A DNA stretch of 64,000 nucleotides, from NCBI RefSeq assembly GCF_019145235.1, contig NZ_JAHSTV010000002.1, forward strand, positions 248,001-312,000. The letters run 5' to 3'. This document shows positions 8,615-18,762 of this stretch, piece by piece (positions within the stretch are counted from its first letter, which is position 1; each line of letters starts with the position of its first letter). The notes beneath the pieces are model-generated. The model was given only the letters and a program-made list of their open reading frames with translations. It was not told the DNA's origin and did no database searches. Position numbers and translations under genes: made by a program. This DNA is from Pseudomonas farris (GTDB lineage: Bacteria > Pseudomonadota > Gammaproteobacteria > Pseudomonadales > Pseudomonadaceae).

Positions 8615-9910
8615 TTACAACAACGAAATCGGGTAACTGATAAAGATCCTGTTCTCATCAAATTCGTTGGTGCTGAAATCGCGGCGGATGGTCGCATTGC
8701 GCCATTTGACGTTGAGGCTTTTCAGTACGCCGCTTTGCACGGTGTAGGCCAGTTCCGATTCGCGGCCCCATTCCTTGCCGTCGGTGATCGCTCCGGTGTG
8801 CACGTTATCGCCGCTGATGTAGCGGTTCATCAGCGTCAGGCCGGGGATGCCGAGGGCGACGAAGTTGTAGTCGTGACGCACCTGCCAGGAGCGTTCCTTG
8901 GCGTTGTCATAACTGGCGTTGTAACTGTCGTTGGCCAGCGTGCCGCCGCTGGTGCCGTTGACACGCATCCAGGCGTTGTCGCCGCTGAGTTTTTGCAGGC
9001 CGACATAGAAGGTGTTGCCGCCGTATTTGGCCGAGAGCAGGGCAAACGCGGTTTTGTTGTCGAGGTCGCCGGCCAGCGCGCTGCCGTCTTCCTTGCCGAT
9101 GAAGTAACCGAGGTTGGCCCCCAGGGTCCAGTCGCCCATGGGCTGGCTGTGGCTCAGGTTGAAATACTGCTGCTGATAAATGTCGCTGAGTTCCGCGTAC
9201 CAGACGCCGACCTGAGTGCGCTTTTCATTGAACGCATACTCGCCGCCGCCGAAGTTGAAGCGGTCGGAGGTAAACGCGCCTCTGCCGTTCATCGACATGT
9301 CTTCCATGCTCGCATCATTGCGCGGGCTGTTGCCGCGGAACTGGCCGCCGTAGAGCGTCAGGCCGCTGAGCTCGGTGGAGGTGACCTGGCCGCCGCGGAA
9401 GGTTTGCGGCAGCGAGCGACCATCATCGGAGCGCAGGATCGGCAGCACTGGCATCCATTCGCCGACCTTCAATTCGGTTTTCGAGACCTTGGCTTTCAGA
9501 GCCACACCCAGACGACCGAAATTGTCCGCGGGGCGACCGTCATCATGGATCGGCAGCAACTGCGTGCCGCCCGTGCCCTTACCGCCGTCGAGCTTCTGCG
9601 AGTACATACCGAGCACATCCACGCCGAAACCGATGGGGCCTTGGGTGAACCCGGATTTAGCGTCGAGGATGAAGTTTTGCGTCCACTCTTCAGCCTTGCC
9701 CTGGACATTGTTCGGGTTGGTGAAGTTGCGATTGATGTAGGCGTTACGCAGGTTCAGCGTGGCCTTGGCGTCATCGACGAAACCTTCGGCCTGGCTGGTC
9801 ATGGGCAGGGCGAGAAACAGGCTGCTGCAACCGATCAGGCTGAGGGGATGGCGACGGGCGAAGGTGGGGCGAGGGGTGCTGATGAAGGAATTTCGGGCGA
9901 GTCTGCTCAC
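8615..9910 (-). CDS. OprD-family outer-membrane porin
   Basis: A 431-residue protein with an extended N-terminus and a signal peptide ending in TSQA. It is followed by the family signature GFVDDAKATLNLRNAYINR, repeated aromatic beta strands and a terminal strand ending ISYPISLL. OprD/OccD-type porins admit small carboxylates or basic amino acids across the outer membrane. It lies upstream of the uronate catabolic and TRAP genes, and both promoters share a candidate operator motif. I infer that it admits uronates or aldarates. Confidence 0.9.
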   Translation of the reverse strand: MSRLARNSFISTPRPTFARRHPLSLIGCSSLFLALPMTSQAEGFVDDAKATLNLRNAYINRNFTNPNNVQGKAEEWTQNFILDAKSGFTQGPIGFGVDVLGMYSQKLDGGKGTGGTQLLPIHDDGRPADNFGRLGVALKAKVSKTELKVGEWMPVLPILRSDDGRSLPQTFRGGQVTSTELSGLTLYGGQFRGNSPRNDASMEDMSMNGRGAFTSDRFNFGGGEYAFNEKRTQVGVWYAELSDIYQQQYFNLSHSQPMGDWTLGANLGYFIGKEDGSALAGDLDNKTAFALLSAKYGGNTFYVGLQKLSGDNAWMRVNGTSGGTLANDSYNASYDNAKERSWQVRHDYNFVALGIPGLTLMNRYISGDNVHTGAITDGKEWGRESELAYTVQSGVLKSLNVKWRNATIRRDFSTNEFDENRIFISYPISLL

Positions 9911-9958
9911 AGTAACGCTCCCTGGTTTTTTGTTATTTTTATTTTTTGTTATACGTCG

Positions 9959-10022
9959 TCGTACAACATTGGCGGCGATTATTTGCGAGCTTTTCGAGGA
10001 TTGTCAATCACAAGTTGTACGA
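9959..10022. promoter_or_regulatory. Inverted pair of FadR-type operator motifs upstream of the porin gene
   Basis: TCGTACAACAT (9959-9969, plus strand) and TCGTACAACTT (read on the minus strand, 10012-10022) form a near-perfect inverted pair about 50 bases apart, 49-112 bases upstream of the porin start. They match TCGTATGACTT upstream of udh. The spacing suggests two dimer sites, perhaps with looping. Confidence 0.45.
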
Positions 10023-10038
10023 TCACATCGCCCCCCTT

Positions 10039-10122
10039 GTGGGAGCGGGCTTGCTCGCGAAGACGGACTGTCAGCCGACTGTTGAATGTCAGACCGCTTT
10101 CGCGAGCAAGCCCGCTCCCACA
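10039..10122. repeat. REPIN-type inverted repeat pair
   Basis: GTGGGAGCGGGCTTGCTCGC is mirrored by CGCGAGCAAGCCCGCTCCCA. It lies between the porin promoter and the 3' end of copD. Confidence 0.85.
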
Positions 10123-10134
10123 TTGGAGATGTGT

Positions 10135-10995
10135 TCAGGCGGTAATCATTGGCGGCATTGTCCCCAGCAGCGAAACCGCTGCCACCGCGCCAATTCCCAG
10201 CAACCACTCCAGCATGACGCTGGTACGCAACTGTCCCAGGTGCTGCTGGCAATCCTTGATCCGCAGCCAATTGAACAGCGCCAACCCCAGCATCCCGATC
10301 ACCAGCACAACCTTGATCAACAGGATCAGCGCAAACCCGGATAGCAACGGCGTCGGCCAGAACACGCCGGTCAATACCCGCACGTTGATCAGCCCGGTCA
10401 TCACCAGTCCCGCCACCAAGGCGTAACCGATCCCGCTGAAGCGTTGCAATATCGCGCTCAAGGGATGATCGGCCGGTTGGCGCAAAATCATCACCAGCAA
10501 CATCAACCCACCAAGCCAAGCGCCGACGCAGGCCAGATGAATGATCTGGTTGAGGATCAGCAACTGGCCTTGCAGACCATCGAGCATGGCGCCATGCCCG
10601 ACCGGGGCCAGCGTCGCCAGCAGCAGGCTGGAAAGGCTGATGCGCCAAAGCGTACTGGAACGCCAGGGCGTCAGCAGCAGGGCCATGAGCAACAGATTGA
10701 GCAGCAGATGCCAGCGCCAGACCTGACCGAAAAAGGTATTGCGCAGCACCAGGCCTAGCGTCGCCGGATCGAATGCCGCATCCGCGGAGCCGGCCATGCT
10801 GGCGGTGATCAGCAGCAACCAGCCTATGCCACTGATTAACGCCACAGCGGTAAGCCAGCGGGTCACTCGCGCCAGAGACGGATCCAGCCACGCGGTTTCA
10901 CGGCCCAACAGCAGAGGCCTGAACACCCAGGCTCCGAACAGCATCAGCACCACGGTGAAATGCAGAAAGCGGCACAGCACCAGCGCATCGGTCAT
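10135..10995 (-). CDS. copD: Copper resistance/uptake membrane protein CopD
   Basis: A 286-residue inner-membrane protein with about eight hydrophobic helices, the size of CopD/PcoD. Family signs include the FLHFTVVLMLFGAWVF first helix with its His, VWRWHLLLNLLL, and HLACVGAWLGGL with a conserved His. CopD is thought to move copper into the cytoplasm together with periplasmic CopC, whose gene ends 3 bases upstream, so the two are one operon. There is no copA or copB beside it. Confidence 0.88.
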   Translation of the reverse strand: MTDALVLCRFLHFTVVLMLFGAWVFRPLLLGRETAWLDPSLARVTRWLTAVALISGIGWLLLITASMAGSADAAFDPATLGLVLRNTFFGQVWRWHLLLNLLLMALLLTPWRSSTLWRISLSSLLLATLAPVGHGAMLDGLQGQLLILNQIIHLACVGAWLGGLMLLVMILRQPADHPLSAILQRFSGIGYALVAGLVMTGLINVRVLTGVFWPTPLLSGFALILLIKVVLVIGMLGLALFNWLRIKDCQQHLGQLRTSVMLEWLLGIGAVAAVSLLGTMPPMITA

Positions 10996-10998
10996 GAA

Positions 10999-11364
10999 TT
11001 ACTGACCGACCTTGAAGCGATAGGCGCCTTCACTTTTATGGGTGTCGACCGACACGGCGTGCCATTCGACTTTGTAATCGCCAGCGGCCAACGGCGCGGC
11101 GGGGGTGACGATCAGGGTTTTCTTGTCGCTGCCTTCGGTGGCGAGGTTTTTTACCGGAACGTCGGCGCCGTTCTTGCTGATCGTCACTTTGGTGAATGTC
11201 GCTTCAACCCCTTCGGAAAACTTCAGGCGCAGTTCCGCAGGTGCGCTCACGGTGCTGTCGGCCGCCGGGGTCTGGCTTTTCAGGTGCGCGTGGGCAAACA
11301 CCGAGGAGGCGGCGAGCAGCGAGCTGAGGAGGGCGGTGGTGGTCAGGGCGTTCTTGAGCAGCAT
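10999..11364 (-). CDS. copC: Periplasmic copper-binding protein CopC
   Basis: A 121-residue protein whose signal peptide ends in SVFA after residue 24, leaving a mature N-terminus beginning His-Ala-His. That His, together with the Asp-x-His of VSVDTHKSEG near the C-terminus, forms the Cu(II) site of CopC. KFSEGVEATFTKVTI is also typical. The Met-rich Cu(I) loop of plasmid CopC is absent, so it is likely a Cu(II)-only type. It heads the copCD pair and is transcribed divergently from the TetR gene. Confidence 0.9.
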   Translation of the reverse strand: MLLKNALTTTALLSSLLAASSVFAHAHLKSQTPAADSTVSAPAELRLKFSEGVEATFTKVTISKNGADVPVKNLATEGSDKKTLIVTPAAPLAAGDYKVEWHAVSVDTHKSEGAYRFKVGQ

Positions 11365-11474
11365 CGTGAAGACCTCGGAGGCAGGTTCAAAGAGGCGGCC
11401 AGTTTACCTGCCGCAAGACCACCGTACGAAGTTTCGTTTTCCCCTGTCGCCCCGATCCAGAGCGGATGCTAGTC

Positions 11475-11494
11475 TTGACCAACGCTGTTGTCAG
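11475..11494. promoter_or_regulatory. Imperfect dyad upstream of the TetR-family gene
   Basis: TTGACCAACGCTGTTGTCAG has outer half-sites TGAC and GTCA in dyad and ends 9 bases before the regulator start. It resembles half-sites of the RutR box (TTGACCA and TGGTCAA) but the inner bases do not match symmetrically. It could be an autoregulatory operator. Confidence 0.3.
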
Positions 11495-11503
11495 GGAGCC
11501 CTC

Positions 11504-12124
11504 ATGGGCAATCACAAGATCGAGATTCGTCGCAGTAACGTCGAAAAAATTCTGCTGGGGGCCGAAAAAGTCTTCGCCGAAAAAGGTTTCGGCAGCACCG
11601 CCATGGCCGACATCGCCGCCGAAGTGCAACTGCCGCGCTCCAACCTGCATTACTACTTCAGTACCAAGAGTGAACTGTACAGCGCGGTGCTGCTGGGTTT
11701 GCTGGAGGTCTGGAAGCAGGATGCCCTGTGCTTCGAGATGTTCGACGACCCGCGAGTGGTGCTCAGCAGCTACATCCGCGCCAAGATGAACCATTCCCGC
11801 AGCCGGCCGTACGGTTCGAAAGTCTGGGCCAACGAAATCATCCACGGCGCGCCGACACTGGGTGAGAAACTGGACGCCAGCCTGTACGACTGGGCCAAGA
11901 TGAAAGAAGCGAAAATTCGCCAGTGGGTGGAGGACAAACGCATCCTGCCGGTGGAGCCTTCCAGCCTGCTGTACATGATCTGGGCCTCGACCCAGCATTA
12001 CGCTGACTTCGATCACCAGGTGAATATTCTTAACGATCACCAGCCACTGTCGGACATGCAGTTCGAGCGGGCGGTGCAGACGGTGACCAGTGTGATATTG
12101 CGCGGGATTGGGTTGGAGCCTTGA
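11504..12124 (+). CDS. TetR-family regulator, RutR-like, of pyrimidine catabolism
   Basis: A 206-residue regulator. The N-terminal helix-turn-helix spans about residues 12-60 (ILLGAEKVFAEKGF, then LPRSNLHYYFSTKSELY). The C-terminal ligand domain (WANEIIHGAPTLGEKL) resembles E. coli RutR, which senses uracil and thymine. The frame is open further upstream, but that part overlaps copC; ATG 11504 is the sensible start. It stands next to the reductive pyrimidine genes, as in P. aeruginosa, so it probably represses them in the absence of pyrimidines. The role is inferred. Confidence 0.8.
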   Translation: MGNHKIEIRRSNVEKILLGAEKVFAEKGFGSTAMADIAAEVQLPRSNLHYYFSTKSELYSAVLLGLLEVWKQDALCFEMFDDPRVVLSSYIRAKMNHSRSRPYGSKVWANEIIHGAPTLGEKLDASLYDWAKMKEAKIRQWVEDKRILPVEPSSLLYMIWASTQHYADFDHQVNILNDHQPLSDMQFERAVQTVTSVILRGIGLEP

Positions 12125-12146
12125 GGTTGGCGGCGCTGCAGCTGGC

Positions 12147-12246
12147 CTCTTCGCGAGCAAGCCCGCTCCCACATTAGATCTTTAGCGAACACAGTATTTG
12201 TGCACGAAGGTGATCCACTGTGGGAGCGGGCTTGCCCGCGAAGGCG
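12147..12246. repeat. REPIN-type inverted repeat pair
   Basis: TCGCGAGCAAGCCCGCTCCC is followed by its mirror TGGGAGCGGGCTTGCCCGCG. It lies between the convergent 3' ends of the TetR and preA genes and may act as a bidirectional transcription stop. Confidence 0.85.
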
Positions 12247-12267
12247 TCAGTTCAGGCGCCGCTGAGT

Positions 12268-13542
12268 TCAGACCGCGACATGGTATGGATTCCTCGGATC
12301 ATGGTTCCAATCCAGAAACGGCTTACCGGTATCCATCGGCACCATCTCGATGCAATCCTGCACCGGGCAGGTGATCTGGCACAGATTGCACCCCACGCAC
12401 TCATCATCGATCACTTCATATTTATGCGTCCCGTCCGCCTGCTTAATGCTCGCAATCGCCTGGTGCGAGGTGTCTTCGCAAGCGATGTGGCAGCGACCGC
12501 AACCGATGCATGCCTCCTGATCAATCTTCGCAATCACCTGATAGTTGATGTCCAGGTACTTCCAGTCCGTGGTATTGCCCACCGCACGCCCGGAAAATTC
12601 CGAGACGCTGGCGTAGCCCTGTCTGTCCATCCAGCGTGATAAACCGTCCTTCATCTCCTCGACAATCCGGAAACCATGCAGCATCGCCGCCGTGCACACC
12701 TGCACAGCGCCGCTGCCCAGCGCAATGAATTCCGCCGCATCGCGCCAACTGCCAATCCCGCCAATGCCGCAGATCGGCAAGCTTTGGGTCTGCGGATCGC
12801 GGGCGATCTCGGCGACCATGTTCAGCGCAATCGGCTTCACCGCCGAACCGCAATAACCACCATGGGTGCTTTGGGTGCCGACGGCGGGATTGGCGACCAT
12901 GCGCTCCAGGTTGACGCTGGTGATCGAGTTGATGGTGTTGATCAACGACACTGCATCAGCCCCGCCTCGGTAAGCGGCACGGGCGGCGACGCGGATGTCG
13001 GTGATGTTCGGCGTGAGCTTGACGATCACCGGCAGCGAGCAATAAGTCTTGCACCAGCGAGTGACCTGTTCGACGTATTCCGGCACCTGGCCGACCGCCG
13101 CGCCCATGCCCCGTTCCGGCATGCCGTGGGGGCAGCCGAAATTCAGTTCAATGCCGTCGGCCCCGGTGGCTTCCACCAGCGGCAGGATGTTTTTCCACGA
13201 CTCTTCGACACAGGGCACCATCAGCGACACGATCAGCGCGCGGTCCGGCCAGTCCTTTTTGACCTGAGTGATTTCCCGCAGGTTGATTTCCAGCGAACGG
13301 TCGGTGATCAGCTCGATGTTGTTAAAACCAAGCACCTCCCGATTAGCCCCGAAGTGTGCCGAGTAACGCGACGATACGTTGACCGCCGCCGGGTCTTCAC
13401 CCAGGGTTTTCCAGACCACGCCACCCCAGCCAGCCTCGAATGCGCGAACCACGTTGTAGGCTTTGTCGGTCGGTGGCGCGGAAGCGAGCCAGAACGGATT
13501 GGGGGCCTTGATGCCGGCGAAAACAATCGAGAGATCGGCCAT
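12268..13542 (-). CDS. preA: NAD-dependent dihydropyrimidine dehydrogenase, FMN/Fe-S subunit PreA
   Basis: A 424-residue protein: a dihydroorotate-dehydrogenase-like FMN barrel (GWGGVVWKTLG, GIELNFGCPHG, VIVKLTPNITDI, the catalytic-loop region GYCGSAVKPIAL) followed by two [4Fe-4S] clusters at about 345-355 (CIGCGRCHIAC) and 382-392 (CVGCNLCQITC). It reduces uracil or thymine to the dihydro form, the first step of the reductive pathway. Its start directly abuts the stop of preT, which encodes the electron-input subunit, as expected for the heteromeric bacterial enzyme. Confidence 0.95.
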   Translation of the reverse strand: MADLSIVFAGIKAPNPFWLASAPPTDKAYNVVRAFEAGWGGVVWKTLGEDPAAVNVSSRYSAHFGANREVLGFNNIELITDRSLEINLREITQVKKDWPDRALIVSLMVPCVEESWKNILPLVEATGADGIELNFGCPHGMPERGMGAAVGQVPEYVEQVTRWCKTYCSLPVIVKLTPNITDIRVAARAAYRGGADAVSLINTINSITSVNLERMVANPAVGTQSTHGGYCGSAVKPIALNMVAEIARDPQTQSLPICGIGGIGSWRDAAEFIALGSGAVQVCTAAMLHGFRIVEEMKDGLSRWMDRQGYASVSEFSGRAVGNTTDWKYLDINYQVIAKIDQEACIGCGRCHIACEDTSHQAIASIKQADGTHKYEVIDDECVGCNLCQITCPVQDCIEMVPMDTGKPFLDWNHDPRNPYHVAV

Positions 13543-14910
13543 TTACGCAGCCTCCACGTTGAGCATGAGTTGAGCGTTGATGGCCTCGGCGGCCAGCTTG
13601 CCGTGCTGCACGGCCTGCACGGTGAGGTCCTGATCGAGGCTGGTGCAGTCGCCACCGGCATACACGCCGGGAATGCTGGTACGCAGCTGTTCGTCGACGA
13701 GGATGCGGTCGCCCTGACGCTTGAGTTCACGGGCCAGCGGATCGGCGAGGGCGCTGCCGTCGAAAGCCTGGCCGATGGCTTTGAAGATCGCGTCGGCGGC
13801 CAGTTCGAAGGTTTCACCAGTGGTTTGCAGGCGACCTTCCTCCAACCGGGTGCGGGCGAAGCGCATGCCGCGCACCTTGCCCTTATCGTCGAGCAGCACT
13901 TCTTGCGGTTGCGCCCAGGTCAGCAGCCGCACCTGATTGGCCTTGGCGATGTCCTGTTCGTGGCCGGTGGCGCCCATGTCCTCTACGCCGCGGCGGTACA
14001 CCAGATTCACGTCGCGAGCGCCGAGGCGAGCCATTTGCACGGCCATGTCGATGGCGGTATTGCCGGCACCGAGGACAATGCAGTGCTCGGCCAGTGGTAG
14101 TTGCGTCAGGTCATCGGCCTGGCGCAGTTCGCGGATGTAGTCGGTGGCGGCGAGCAGGCCGGGGGCATCCTCGTGGGCCAGCCCCAGCTGTTTACTGGCG
14201 GCCAGGCCGAGACCAAGGAACACCGCATCGAATTGCTGATGCAGTTCGCTGAGGGTCAGGTTGTCGCCAAGTTTCTGCCCGTGGCGAATCTCGATCCCGC
14301 CAATTCCCAACAAAAACTCAAGCTCCTTCTGCGCGTAATCGTCCACCAGTTTGTACTTGGCGATTCCGTATTCGTTGAGGCCACCAGCCTTTTCTCGCGC
14401 CTCGAAAATCACCACGTCATGGCCGTGCATGGCGCTACGGTGCGCGCAGGACAAACCGGCCGGGCCGGCACCCACCACGGCGATGCGCTTACCGGTTGCG
14501 GCGGCGCGTTGAAACGGGTGTTCGCTGAAGTGTGCGTTGTCCACGGCATAGCGTTGCAACAGGCCGATCAGCACCGGCGCGCATTCCTGGGCGTTGTTAC
14601 GCACACAGGCTTGCTGGCAAAGAATCTCCGTCGGGCAGACCCGGGCGCAACTGCCGCCGAGGATATTCGCCGAGAGGATTTTCTGCGCGGCGCCCTGAAC
14701 GTTTTCCTGATGGATATTGCGGATGAACGAGGGAATGTCGATGTCGCTCGGACAGGCATTCACGCATGGCGCGTCGTAGCAATACAGGCAGCGCGAGGCT
14801 TCCAGATGCGCCTGACGGTCGTTGAGTGGTGGCGCCAGATCGGTGAAATGGCCGGCGAGGGCGGCCGCGTCCTCATGGGGATGCGGGAGGTGGTTCAGGG
14901 TCTTGATCAC
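13543..14910 (-). CDS. preT: NAD-dependent dihydropyrimidine dehydrogenase, FAD/Fe-S subunit PreT
   Basis: A 455-residue, glutamate-synthase-small-subunit-like protein. Two N-terminal [4Fe-4S] motifs lie at about 41-53 (CLYCYDAPCVNAC) and 85-105 (GGSCARVCPTEILC). They are followed by an FAD-binding VVGAGPAGLSCAH and an NAD(P)-binding VLGAGNTAIDMAVQMARLGA. It feeds electrons from NAD(P)H to the PreA subunit encoded immediately downstream. A REPIN separates it from the dihydropyrimidinase gene upstream, with which it probably shares a transcript. Confidence 0.95.
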   Translation of the reverse strand: MIKTLNHLPHPHEDAAALAGHFTDLAPPLNDRQAHLEASRCLYCYDAPCVNACPSDIDIPSFIRNIHQENVQGAAQKILSANILGGSCARVCPTEILCQQACVRNNAQECAPVLIGLLQRYAVDNAHFSEHPFQRAAATGKRIAVVGAGPAGLSCAHRSAMHGHDVVIFEAREKAGGLNEYGIAKYKLVDDYAQKELEFLLGIGGIEIRHGQKLGDNLTLSELHQQFDAVFLGLGLAASKQLGLAHEDAPGLLAATDYIRELRQADDLTQLPLAEHCIVLGAGNTAIDMAVQMARLGARDVNLVYRRGVEDMGATGHEQDIAKANQVRLLTWAQPQEVLLDDKGKVRGMRFARTRLEEGRLQTTGETFELAADAIFKAIGQAFDGSALADPLARELKRQGDRILVDEQLRTSIPGVYAGGDCTSLDQDLTVQAVQHGKLAAEAINAQLMLNVEAA

Positions 14911-14980
14911 GGTTTAAGGCCTCATGTTTTTTGAGGTGCTGCCTCTGGTGGGCATTGGTTTTTGTGTTCTCAGGACTGCC

Positions 14981-15051
14981 GCCTTCGCGAGCAAGCCCGC
15001 TCCCACATTTGGAATGCGTTCCCTTGTGGGAGCGGGCTTGCTCGCGAAGGC
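14981..15051. repeat. REPIN-type inverted repeat pair inside the pyrimidine operon
   Basis: CCTTCGCGAGCAAGCCCGCT and its mirror GTGGGAGCGGGCTTGCTCGC lie between the co-directional dihydropyrimidinase and preT genes. The hairpin may reduce preTA expression relative to the hydrolase. Confidence 0.85.
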
Positions 15052-15065
15052 CGAAGGCCACGATT

Positions 15066-16544
<1,479 letters not shown>

Positions 16545-16697
16545 CTAAATGTTTTATATGAAGCAGACGCCAATCGGTGTATTCCTGTCAGCGCTGTCAA
16601 GAATAGACGCTAGCTGCAGTTTGTCGATTGAGCAAGAATATTTTTTATAAGCTTATTACCGTTTTAACTGATTGATAAATAACGATTAAAACTGAAA

Positions 16698-16735
16698 ATC
16701 ACCAAAATGGTGAGGCCTCTCACCATTTTGACGCA
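16698..16735. promoter_or_regulatory. Two NtrC-like sites, 21 bp apart, between the divergent pyrimidine genes
   Basis: Site 1, ATCACCAAAATGGTGAG (16698-16714), contains the full core CACCA-N3-TGGTG of the NtrC consensus. Site 2, CTCACCATTTTGACGCA (16719-16735), is weaker. Their centres are 21 bases apart, two helical turns, as in glnA-type enhancers. The same bases also form an 11-bp inverted repeat (arm AAAATGGTGAG, four-base centre). The remainder of the 620-base gap (16506-17126) is AT-richer and I see no gene in it. I found no good sigma-54 promoter: only a weak GG-N10-GC match at 17053. Confidence 0.55.
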
Positions 16736-17126
16736 CTTGACAGGTTCCAAAAATAGACGAGATTTTCTATGTGAAATCAGCCGCTTGTGGATGGTCTATG
16801 GTTGAGGCGCAGTCTTTCAAAAAAGATCGACGCACCAGATTGAGTCCTGACTGTTCGGACAACTTGCCTGACATTCGGCCTGAGTGGCATGGCAACTCAC
16901 CGCGGATTCAATAGTTGGATAAATAAAGCTGATTAACATCAATTGGTTAGCGAAATTTTATGGCACTGCCCGATGCGTAAGCGGGGCACCCGGCACGTTT
17001 ATTGATGCCGCCGCTGACACCTTGGCCGGTCCGTAAAAGTTGTCAGTTTCTCCGGCCATCGTCCGGCTAGCGCACTCGCGCCAGCCCCTGATGAGCAAAA
17101 ATAATCAAAAGAACAGTGGAGCGGCC

Positions 17127-18611
17127 ATGCAACAGATCAGATCGCAAGTGACCGAGCGCGACGGCTTGTTTGAGCTAGAAGCCGGCAGCGATGTCCTCGA
17201 CAGTCCCCGTTACAACCACGACATGGCACCGACCAAGGTGCACGAACGAACCTGGAACAAGTGGCATATCACCGCGCTGTGGGTCGGCATGGCGATCTGC
17301 GTGCCGACTTACACACTCGGCGGTGTGCTCACCGCTTATTTCGGCCTGACCGTCGGCGAAGCGCTGCTGGCGATTCTGTTCGCCAACATCATCGTGCTGA
17401 TTCCACTGACCCTGAACGCCTTCCCCGGCACCAAGTACGGCATCCCATTCCCGGTGTTGCTGCGCTCGTCCTTCGGCATCCTCGGTTCCAACATTCCGTG
17501 CTTGATCCGTGCCTTGGTTGCGTGCGGTTGGTTCGGCATCCAGACCATGTTCGGCGGGCTGGCGATTCACCTGTTTCTCGGGTCGGTGTTCGATGGCTGG
17601 AAAGCCCTCGGCGGCACGGGTGAAGTGATCGGTTTCATGGTGTTCTGGGCCTTGAACCTGTGGGTGGTGATTCGCGGCGCGGACTCGATCAAATGGCTGG
17701 AAACCCTCTCGGCACCCTTGTTGGTGCTGGTGGGCGTGGGGCTGCTGATGTGGGCGATGCCGAACGTCTCGATGAGCGAATTGATGGCGATCCCGGCCAA
17801 GCGTCCAGAAGGGGCCAGCGTGGTCAGTTACTTTGCCGCCGGGCTGACTGCCATGGTCGGGTTCTGGGCGACGTTATCGCTGAACATTCCGGACTTCAGC
17901 CGCTACGCGAAAAGCCAGAAGGACCAGATCATCGGGCAGATTATCGGCTTGCCCCTGACCATGTTCCTGTTCGCCTCCCTCGGCGTGGTGATGACAGCCG
18001 CTTCGGTAAAACTGGTGGGCGTCACTGTCTCTGATCCAGTCACGTTGATCGGCCATATCCAGAGCCCGGTCTGGGTCGCTTTGGCCATGGCGCTGATCAT
18101 CATCGCCACGTTGTCGACCAACACCGCTGCCAACATTGTTTCGCCGACCAACGACTTCCAGAACGTTGCGCCCAAGATCATCAACCGCACCAAAGCGGTA
18201 ATCCTCACGGGGCTGGTCGGGTTGGCGCTGATGGCCCATGAACTGTTGAAGAAGCTGGGGCTGATCGTTTCGGATTTAAGCCTGGAGACGGTGTATTCCA
18301 ACTGGTTGCTCGGCTATTCGAGCCTGCTGGGCCCGATCGCCGGGATCATGGTGGTGGACTATTTCCTGATCAAGAAACAGCAACTGGATCTGGCCGGACT
18401 TTACCGTGACGACGTTTACCCGGCGTGGAACTGGTTCGGTTTTATCGCGTTCGGCGTGCCGGTGGCATTGACGCTGCTGTCGCTGGGCAGCGATGCGTTC
18501 AGCTGGTTTTACAGCTACGGCTGGTTCACCGGCTCGGCCCTTGGTGGGCTGATTTATTACGGGTTGAGCGTGATGCGGCCGAGTCCTACTGCTGTGAAAA
18601 CTGCGGTGTGA
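17127..18611 (+). CDS. NCS1-family nucleobase transporter, probable uracil permease
   Basis: A 494-residue inner-membrane protein with about twelve helices and the NCS1 signatures (PTYTLGGVLTAYFGLTVGEA early; NIPDFSRYAKSQ in the middle; NTAANIVSPTNDFQNVAP). The frame is open from 17040, but ATG 17127 has a GGAG six bases upstream and gives the normal family length. It lies divergent from dihydropyrimidinase and upstream of the amidohydrolase, so uracil or thymine (or dihydropyrimidine/hydantoin) uptake is the likely role. Substrate is inferred from context. Confidence 0.88.
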   Translation: MQQIRSQVTERDGLFELEAGSDVLDSPRYNHDMAPTKVHERTWNKWHITALWVGMAICVPTYTLGGVLTAYFGLTVGEALLAILFANIIVLIPLTLNAFPGTKYGIPFPVLLRSSFGILGSNIPCLIRALVACGWFGIQTMFGGLAIHLFLGSVFDGWKALGGTGEVIGFMVFWALNLWVVIRGADSIKWLETLSAPLLVLVGVGLLMWAMPNVSMSELMAIPAKRPEGASVVSYFAAGLTAMVGFWATLSLNIPDFSRYAKSQKDQIIGQIIGLPLTMFLFASLGVVMTAASVKLVGVTVSDPVTLIGHIQSPVWVALAMALIIIATLSTNTAANIVSPTNDFQNVAPKIINRTKAVILTGLVGLALMAHELLKKLGLIVSDLSLETVYSNWLLGYSSLLGPIAGIMVVDYFLIKKQQLDLAGLYRDDVYPAWNWFGFIAFGVPVALTLLSLGSDAFSWFYSYGWFTGSALGGLIYYGLSVMRPSPTAVKTAV

Positions 18612-18620
18612 GGGATGGCC

Positions 18621-18703
18621 CCTTCGCGAGCAAGCCTGCTCCCACATGGGTTTTGTGAACACTGGAGATCCAGTGTGGGAGCGGGCTTGCTCGCGAAGGC
18701 GGC
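18621..18703. repeat. REPIN-type inverted repeat pair
   Basis: CCTTCGCGAGCAAGCCTGCT and its mirror GTGGGAGCGGGCTTGCTCGC lie between the transporter and amidohydrolase genes, which point the same way. Confidence 0.85.
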
Positions 18704-18762
18704 CTCAAAGACACCAAAAATTCGCCTGAAGAAACCTATAACAACTGCCAGAGGAGATCACC

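Noticed and set aside
17052..17067. GG-N10-GC match as a sigma-54 promoter for the NCS1 transporter
   Set aside because: Spacing is right but the flanks (CGGCCA and CGGCT) match the -24/-12 consensus poorly. A better-looking TGGCAC at 16961 has the GC one base too far.
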